The notes under the pieces were generated by a model. That model had not been told where the DNA came from. It saw only the letters and a list, made by a program, of their open reading frames with translations, and did no database searches. DNA of 25,182 nucleotides from an uncultured Mycoplasmataceae bacterium (lineage in GTDB: Bacteria; Bacillota_I; Bacilli_A; Mycoplasmatales; Mycoplasmoidaceae): assembly GCA_900544585.1 (NCBI GenBank), contig UQVX01000003.1, forward strand, positions 1 to 25,182, given 5' to 3'. Of this stretch, positions 19,109 to 25,182 are shown piece after piece. Within the stretch, counting starts at the first letter, position 1. The number at the start of each line of letters is the position of its first letter. The translations under genes were made by a program, and so were the position numbers.

Positions 19109-21283
19109 TTAAAAAACCAAATTATTCTTAATGTTAATTTCCTGACTAAGCTCAGCAAACCAAGATTTTATATGTTGTAGTTCAGATGCATATAAGGTTA
19201 CGGATACATTACATGTGTCATTTTGTTTATTTTTTTGAATTTGCAATTCATTAATTACTAAATGAAATGAAATGATTTTTTTGCTAATAATATTACCAAT
19301 ACTTGGTGTTCAATCAGCTGTAAAACTTAATTTATATCTAAATTTTCTAGGTCTATTCCTTAATAATTCATCATTTCATACTAAAGGATAAACTTTAAAT
19401 TGCCCTTTTTTAGCATACTCGCATTCACGATTGTGCACTTCTAAAATGTTGTTCTTAGTGATAATCTTACCCACAACATCCATGTGGGGTATTTTATTAC
19501 AACAATTTGGAAATGATAAATCTTCAAAATATAGGCCATCAATATTATTAAAGTAAAATTCCTTTTTACTCTTCAACAAACCACCATACTTTTTTAATAA
19601 TCATGAGAATCCTCTTCTAGCAATAGTTTTGTGCTTGTCAAAACACTTTATTAGATGGGGATCGTCATATACTTCAATAGTAATGAAATCTAAAAAATCT
19701 TCGATACTATTAATTTTTAATTTTTTTTTAATCAAAAATGCTACTTTGTTATCTCCAATGTAATTATTTTTTAAAGAGTTTTTAAGTTTTAATAAAAACT
19801 TTTTAACATCAATAATTTGATTATGATATTGTTCTTCAATAATCTTATTAATCCCATCTTTAGTGGTACTAAACTGAGTAAATTTAGCTCATTTATGATT
19901 AATTAAAATGTTTTTAGAATAATTAATTTTAACAACATCATTTTGCTTTAATAATGTATCAAAACTAACTTGTTGCCCATTAACCATAATTGTTGCTAAA
20001 TATTTAAATTGTTCCTTGTCAACCCTATATGCTAAATCAATTGCCCTTGTACGATTATTTACTACATATTTACTTTCATTATTTAAAACTAAAACATCAA
20101 AAACAATATCATTTGTCAAACGTTTGATGTCATCAACTGTTTTGTTAGATAAATTTGATATTTCACTAATTAGATGAAATGATTGATCTAAACTTTTGTG
20201 ATGAGGAATCTTGTCTTTATAGTTTCAATGAGCAGCAATTCCATTTTCAGCCATTGCATCCATTTCACTAGTTCTAATTTGGACTTCTAGCAAGGCTTGG
20301 TTTTTTAGAATAGTAGTGTGAATGGATTGATAGGAATTTAATTTTGGACTAGAAATATAATCCTTAAATGCATTTTTTAAAAACTTAAAATTAAGATGTA
20401 TCAATCCTAGTACCTTATAGCATTCAAGATTATCATTGACAATAATTCTAATTGCATAAATGTCATGAATTTCTTTAATGGCATAATTCTTAGTTATTTT
20501 TTCTCAAGTTGAGTAAATTCCTTTAAGTCTTTCTTTTATTTCGTATTCAATTGAATATGAATCCAAAATATGCTTAATTTGCTCAATCATTGCATGTCAT
20601 TGTGAATTATTGACTTCAACAATTAAATTAATCCGGTTTTTAGTAGCAATAAATTCATCTGGATTCAATACTTCAAATGCTAAATCCTGCAAATCAGTCT
20701 TTAAACGATACATCCCTAATCGTCCTGCAACTTTTGCATATATGTCCATTGTTTCACTAGCAATTTGTTTTTGTTTGTCAGGTCTTAAATACTGAATTGT
20801 TGTCATATTATGATAACGATCAGCTAGTTTGACAATCATGCCTCTAATATCTTCTGACATTGATAAAAACACTTGCACAATATAATTATTTTCTAATTCT
20901 GTTTTTTGCAAATGTTCACGGCGATTTTCTTTACTTAATAAACTGACTTTGGTAACATATTTAACTAAATTTAAAACATCGACACCAAAATTATCTTGAA
21001 TTTCTTGTTCAGTTGTAGGTGTGTCTTCAAGAACATCATGCAAGATCCCTGTAATAATAGTTTCAACATCCATTCTTCATGATAATAAAATCTTTGCTGT
21101 CGCCAAAGGATGGATAATATAAGGTTCGCCAGATTTACGAAATTGTCCAAAATGTTTCAATTCAGCAAATTTTGCTGCCTTTTCAATTTCCTTAATATTT
21201 TCTTCACTAATCTGTGCTTGTTTCGCATCCAATAAAAGTTTATTGATAATTTCACTAACACTAGTATTCTTATAGTTTGCCAT
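19109..21283 (-). CDS. rel: Bifunctional (p)ppGpp synthetase/hydrolase, RelA/SpoT family
   Basis: A 724-aa full-length Rsh enzyme of the stringent response, with TGA(Trp) codons. The HD hydrolase keeps His58, His82-Asp83, the EDT turn (86-88) and Asp155 in KLADRYHNM, so hydrolysis should work. The synthetase domain has RLKGIYSTWEK, EIHDIYAIRIIV, KDYISSPKLNSYQSIHTTI and LEVQIRTSEMDAMAENG, including the family Asp and Glu, so synthesis should work too. A TGS domain covers about 389-455. A CC...HNREC zinc-finger-like segment lies near 580-610, and a weakly conserved ACT domain ends the protein, so ribosome-linked control is likely. The ATG is at 21283, with GGAA upstream. It leads the minus-strand run rel-pyrG-hisS-aspS and is divergent from the SecDF-like gene, matching M. 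genitalium MG276-278 order from memory. Confidence 0.95.
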
Positions 21284-21343
21284 TATAAAATTTCCGAAAC
21301 AACATATAATAAATAATATTTTATTTAATAAAATACATAATGC
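21284..21343. promoter_or_regulatory. Divergent rel/secDF promoter region
   Basis: A 60-bp gap. TATAAT at 21305-21310 suits the plus-strand gene, 33 bases before its ATG. A 17-nt AT-only palindrome ATTTTATTTAATAAAAT lies at 21318-21334, over the expected start site. The plus-strand gene has no visible Shine-Dalgarno sequence. Confidence 0.4.
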
Positions 21344-24300
21344 ATGAATAAAAAAATTGATAAGCCTAGTACTAAAAAACCGTGGACTAAAATTTTCTCA
21401 TGAGCTGCAGTTGGTGTTGTTACCATTGCTAGTTTAGTGGGGATCGGTTTTGGTATTGCCAATTTTATTTTGCATGGATCAAAGAATAAAGGTTCTGGCT
21501 ATGATGATTCAATGCAAATTCAGCTACAAGCAAAAATTGAAAATAATACTAGTGACACAGAAAGTTTATTATCAGCTGAAAAAATTGCAAATCAATTATC
21601 AACAATAACGCAAGTTTTAGGTGCAGATGAAGTCCAAATCCAAAGTGGAATTCAAAAAGGAATTGTAGCACCTAATTCAAGTAATACTATTACTTATGCA
21701 AATGTTTATTTGCACACAAATAAGAATTTTTTATCATATGATTTCAATTTTGATACAACACCTAAAAATGATGATGATTCATCAGAAAAGTTACAAGGCC
21801 GTCTTGATAATTTAAAATTAACTTTGTATTATCGTCTAGCTCAAAATTATAACTACTATATCCAAAATGCAAGTGGGTGAATGAATAGTGGTTCTAGTTC
21901 AATTGTTGATAACCCTAATTTCGCTACTAATGCTTATTTATTAAATAATAATGTCAATCACAAAAATGATGAAAAGATTACAAAAGCGTATAAAACTAGT
22001 GATAATAGGTTGATGTTTGATTTGCGACCAAATACAACAAGTGATGAAAATAATTCCACATGGGATTTATCAGGATTTCAAAAACAATTTACAAGTGTCT
22101 ATAAATGAGATGGTTCTAAAACTCAAACTAGACAAGAGGTAATAGATGCAGCATCTGGTAGTGAATCATCAGTTACATTAACAAAGCCAGAGCTATCTTA
22201 TGTTTTTTATCGTAATCGTAGCGGCTTAATCAATCTTCTTGAAAACTTAACCACAATTGCTGTACTAAACAACCCAAACTCATCATTAGGTGGGGATGAT
22301 TTAATTAGAATTAAAAATTTGTATGATGTTGTTGCACAAAATAGCGAGTATAAATCATACATGGAGTGGGCAAGTAGTACTAATAATAGTGGTGGTTATA
22401 GTTGAAACACCATTATGACAGATTTGTACAATGCCAAAGATAATGATTTTGGTGTTACCACTAGTGGCTCAAGAACAACAGATCCACTTCTAGATTTATT
22501 AAATGCTTACTACATCTCTGGTATTTATCGAAGCAATCATTCTGATTTTTTAGAAACAAATTATAGAAACAATGAATTTTTGTATTCATGAAATTTCAAG
22601 AATGACAAATTTATTAGTCAATATTTATATCCTATTGATTACAACAATTGATTTAATTACTTTGAACAAAAAGCGACTAATGATGAGTTAGATAATCCAG
22701 ATTATGTTAAAGAAACATATTTAACCACCAAAGTTGACACTAAATGAGCCATTTACGATTATTCAATCGGTACATTGAATGGCACAATTAGAGCTTTAAA
22801 TGATGGTGCCATTTCTAACCCTTTTATCAATTATCATTTAACACCAATTATTAATCAACACACGGGTCAACAAGCAAAATCATTATTTGATGCTTATTTC
22901 AATAGGTTTTTAAGTGACTTGGTTACCAATGTACCAACAATTGAAAATCGCTCTATAACTAAAATTAATGCTTTCAATGGAGCAATTATTGGTTTAAGTG
23001 CATCAATATTATTGATAGGAATCATTGTTAGTTTGATTTATAGGATTCCTGGATTGTTAATAACATTTAGTGGCGCAACATCATTTTGTTTAAGCTTGTT
23101 AATGATGTCAAATTTAAACATTACTTTCTCAGTTGGTAGCATCTTTGCAATAATTTCAGGTATTGTTGCAATGTTTATTCCATTTCTGTATGCTATGAAA
23201 GAGTTTAAGAACGCCTTTAGGAATGAGGGTTTAAATTTAAATAATTCTTTTAAAAAAGCATTACTAACTTTTGTTAAATCATCTGTAATTGTAGATATAA
23301 CATTGATCATCATTGCTTTAGTATATTTATTTTTTGGTGCATACCAACTCCAAAATTTTGGTGCAACACTAACTCTCATTGGAATTAGTAATATTGTTTG
23401 TTGTTTCTTTCAAATGCTAATCCTATTTAGTTTGTGATATTTCTTAGAATTAAAACAATATCCACAACTAATGTTCAGTAAGAATGACTTAGAAATTATT
23501 AATAGCATTAAAAAGAATCGCACTAAATTTGATGTAAGTTTAACGAGTGATAATAGCAGTAAATTAGAAAAAATTAGTGCTATTGTGGCAGATAATCTGG
23601 TAGCTTACAATTGGAAAACATACATTATTTTAGGTGTAATTGGATTGTTTGGTATTGTTGGGTTAATTTTACTTTTGACATTAGGACCAAGCCGTTCTTT
23701 GTATTTTGAATACTCTAACCAAATTATTTTTGTTTTCCCATCTTCACAACGAGAAACAGCATACACAATTGCAAATCAATTGTCACAACAATTAAATGTT
23801 GATTGAAAATATACCCAATTGTATCCTAATTTCTACAACAATGGCTATGACCAGTTATTACTTGTACCATTAGATACAATTAATCCAGAAGAATTTTATA
23901 GTGCAATGCAAATAATTAATCCTAGTTGGATTAACAATGTTCAATTGTTGAGTATTAATACATATTTCACAGATTTACTTATAAATAATTTGGTTAAATG
24001 TATTTTTGTATCACTAGCATTCTTGATGATTTTCAATTTCTTAATGTTAAATATTATTAGTGTTATTCCAATCTTTATGACATCATTGTTTACTATTTTG
24101 CTTGGTGTCGCAATCATTGGTGCTACAAGAATTTCTATAAATTTAAATACCATTTCAGCATTTAGCACTGGTTTTATTGTTCTACAATTATTGATTATTA
24201 CTAACTATATGAGTTTAAAATTTCATTATGGTATGAAAACAAGATTATCTAATAAAGAAATCTTGTCATATTCATTGAAACAAACAAAAAGTTTACTTAT

Positions 24301-24574
24301 AATTTCAATTAGTATCATAGTTAGTTTATGAATTGTTATCTTAATGATGGTATTGCTAGAATCTAGTACTAATTTATATAACTACCTAATGATTTGATTA
24401 TTTAGTATCTTTGGTTTTTTGGGAAGTATTTTAATTTCACCAATCTTATTTGCAAGTTTTATGATGTTAAGAGAATTGTATCTATCTAAAATTTCTAATA
24501 ATAACCACAAAACTAAACATCAATCTTATGACAAAATTGATGAACAAATTATTATTGGTATTAACCATAATTAG
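21344..24574 (+). CDS. secDF: SecDF-like RND-family membrane protein, degenerate
   Basis: A 1076-aa membrane protein with TGA(Trp) codons. The true start, MNKKIDKPSTKKPWTKIF, lies at 21344. After TM1 (about 18-42) comes an external region of about 450-500 residues, far longer than usual. A SecD-like block follows at 544-697 (IPGLLITFSGATSFCLSLLMM, then GSIFAIISGIVAMF), then a cytoplasmic segment, TM (about 735-765), a second external loop and a SecF-like block at about 880-1050. SecDF uses proton flow to help pull proteins out of SecYEG. Here the SecD GMAVDAN Asp aligns with Ala609, and the SecF SxNDT Asp aligns with Gln in GFIVLQLL, so classical proton coupling is doubtful. Position between rel and apt matches MG277. 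Fold assignment is fairly sure; activity is not. apt follows after 8 bases. Confidence 0.75.
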
Positions 24575-24582
24575 GATGAAAG

Positions 24583-25104
24583 ATGTTTGAGTTAGAAAAA
24601 ATTAAATCAGCAATTATAGATGTACCTAATTTTCCAATTGAAGGCATTATTTTTAAAGATATCACACCAATCTTCATGCAACCAGAATTGGTCAAAGATA
24701 TCATTGATGAAATGGCAAAAAGATGCAAAGCAATAGATTTTGATATTATTGTTGCTCCAGAGTCTAGAGGATATTTATTTAGTATTCCATTAGCAATGAA
24801 ACTAAATAAACCATTTGCATTTATTAGAAAAAAAGGTAAATTACCTCGTAAAACTATAGGTACAGATTATATTTTAGAGTATGGTACTGCTACAATTGAA
24901 ATCCATGAAGAAGATCTTAAACCAAATAGCAAAGTTTTGATTGTTGATGACTTGTTGGCAACTGGTGGCACAATCAGTGCAATTGAAAATTTGATAAAAA
25001 AAGCTGGTAGCCAAGTTGCTGGTAGTTTGTTTTTAATAGAATTAAAAGATCTAAATGGTAGACAAAAATTAGATGGTAAAGTCGAATCTCTAATTAAATA
25101 TTAG
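24583..25104 (+). CDS. apt: Adenine phosphoribosyltransferase
   Basis: A 173-aa purine-salvage enzyme converting adenine and PRPP to AMP and pyrophosphate, of normal family length. IIVAPESRGYLFSIPLA (56-71) and the PRPP-binding loop VLIVDDLLATGGT (118-130) are both intact, and DITPIF (26-31) is typical of Apt. No TGA codon is needed. The ribosome-binding site AGGATGAAAG overlaps the stop of the SecDF-like gene, so the pair is probably cotranscribed and coupled. A strong terminator follows. Salvage fits a mollicute without de novo purine synthesis. Confidence 0.96.
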   Translation: MFELEKIKSAIIDVPNFPIEGIIFKDITPIFMQPELVKDIIDEMAKRCKAIDFDIIVAPESRGYLFSIPLAMKLNKPFAFIRKKGKLPRKTIGTDYILEYGTATIEIHEEDLKPNSKVLIVDDLLATGGTISAIENLIKKAGSQVAGSLFLIELKDLNGRQKLDGKVESLIKY

Positions 25105-25120
25105 AATCATTAATAGTATC

Positions 25121-25156
25121 AAAAACAACACAATAAAAATTGTGTTGTTTTTTTTC
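25121..25156 (+). terminator. Terminator downstream of apt
   Basis: A 14-bp stem, AAAAACAACACAAT (25121-25134) with its complement at 25139-25152, around an A4 loop, followed by T residues. The last 26 bases of the window show nothing further. Confidence 0.92.
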
Positions 25157-25182
25157 AAATAAACTTCAAATCAACTGAACTA

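Noticed and set aside
21318..21334. 17-nt AT-only palindrome as an operator before the SecDF-like gene
   Set aside because: In sequence this AT-rich, such palindromes are expected by chance; nothing else supports a binding site.
21437..24331. Series of small broken genes or a pseudogene in place of the SecDF-like gene
   Set aside because: All breaks are in-frame TGA codons; read as Trp they give one open frame of 1076 residues.

Overview
The window looks like a mollicute chromosome. It is very AT-rich (GC roughly 30 %, judged by eye), and almost every long gene reads through in-frame TGA codons where its family expects tryptophan. Stops are TAA or TAG only. Genes are dense, with few gaps over 150 bases. 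Several adjacent pairs match my recollection of Mycoplasma genitalium order: RNase J beside a UPF1-like helicase (MG139/MG140), apt-secDF-rel (MG276-278) and hisS-aspS (MG035/MG036). This points to the Pneumoniae group in the broad sense, which includes Ureaplasma and Malacoplasma. The ammonium transporter would suit a ureaplasma-like, ammonia-rich cell. The species is not determined, and no rRNA, transposon, phage or CRISPR was seen.

Layout. 37-3031: ytpR (-), a DegV/FakB gene (+), the Mg transporter mgtE (-, its end overlapping degV), then a 617-aa membrane protein (-) that I read as a decayed GGDEF-EAL protein. 4962-7412: an Amt ammonium transporter (+) and a second DegV protein (-) share a bidirectional terminator. 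7483-8725: thiol peroxidase, then six tRNA genes (Asn, Glu, Val, Thr, Lys, Leu) and a strong hairpin terminator. 8733-12542: a 1269-aa SF1 helicase (-), divergent from RNase J (12727-14535, +). 14532-21283: a minus-strand run rel - pyrG - hisS - aspS with tiny gaps or overlaps. 21344-25104: a SecDF-like membrane protein and apt (+), ended by a terminator.

Themes. (1) Nitrogen and nucleotides: the CTP synthase keeps its synthetase domain, but its glutaminase domain has lost the catalytic Cys (Gly385) and His (Asn482). It should therefore depend on free ammonia, and an intact Amt channel lies in the same window. (2) Decayed but full-length proteins recur. The GGDEF-EAL relic and the SecDF homologue (both proton-relay Asp residues replaced) keep long open frames without recognisable active sites, suggesting retained structural or regulatory roles. 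(3) Translation and stringent control: a bifunctional Rel sits directly upstream of pyrG, hisS and aspS. (4) RNA-level curiosities: tRNA-Glu appears to have swapped the tertiary pair G19-C56 for A19-U56, a promoter before tRNA-Lys is framed by a 10-bp inverted repeat, and a perfect palindrome matching the CopY/BlaI-type TACAnnTGTA operator lies in the RNase J leader.
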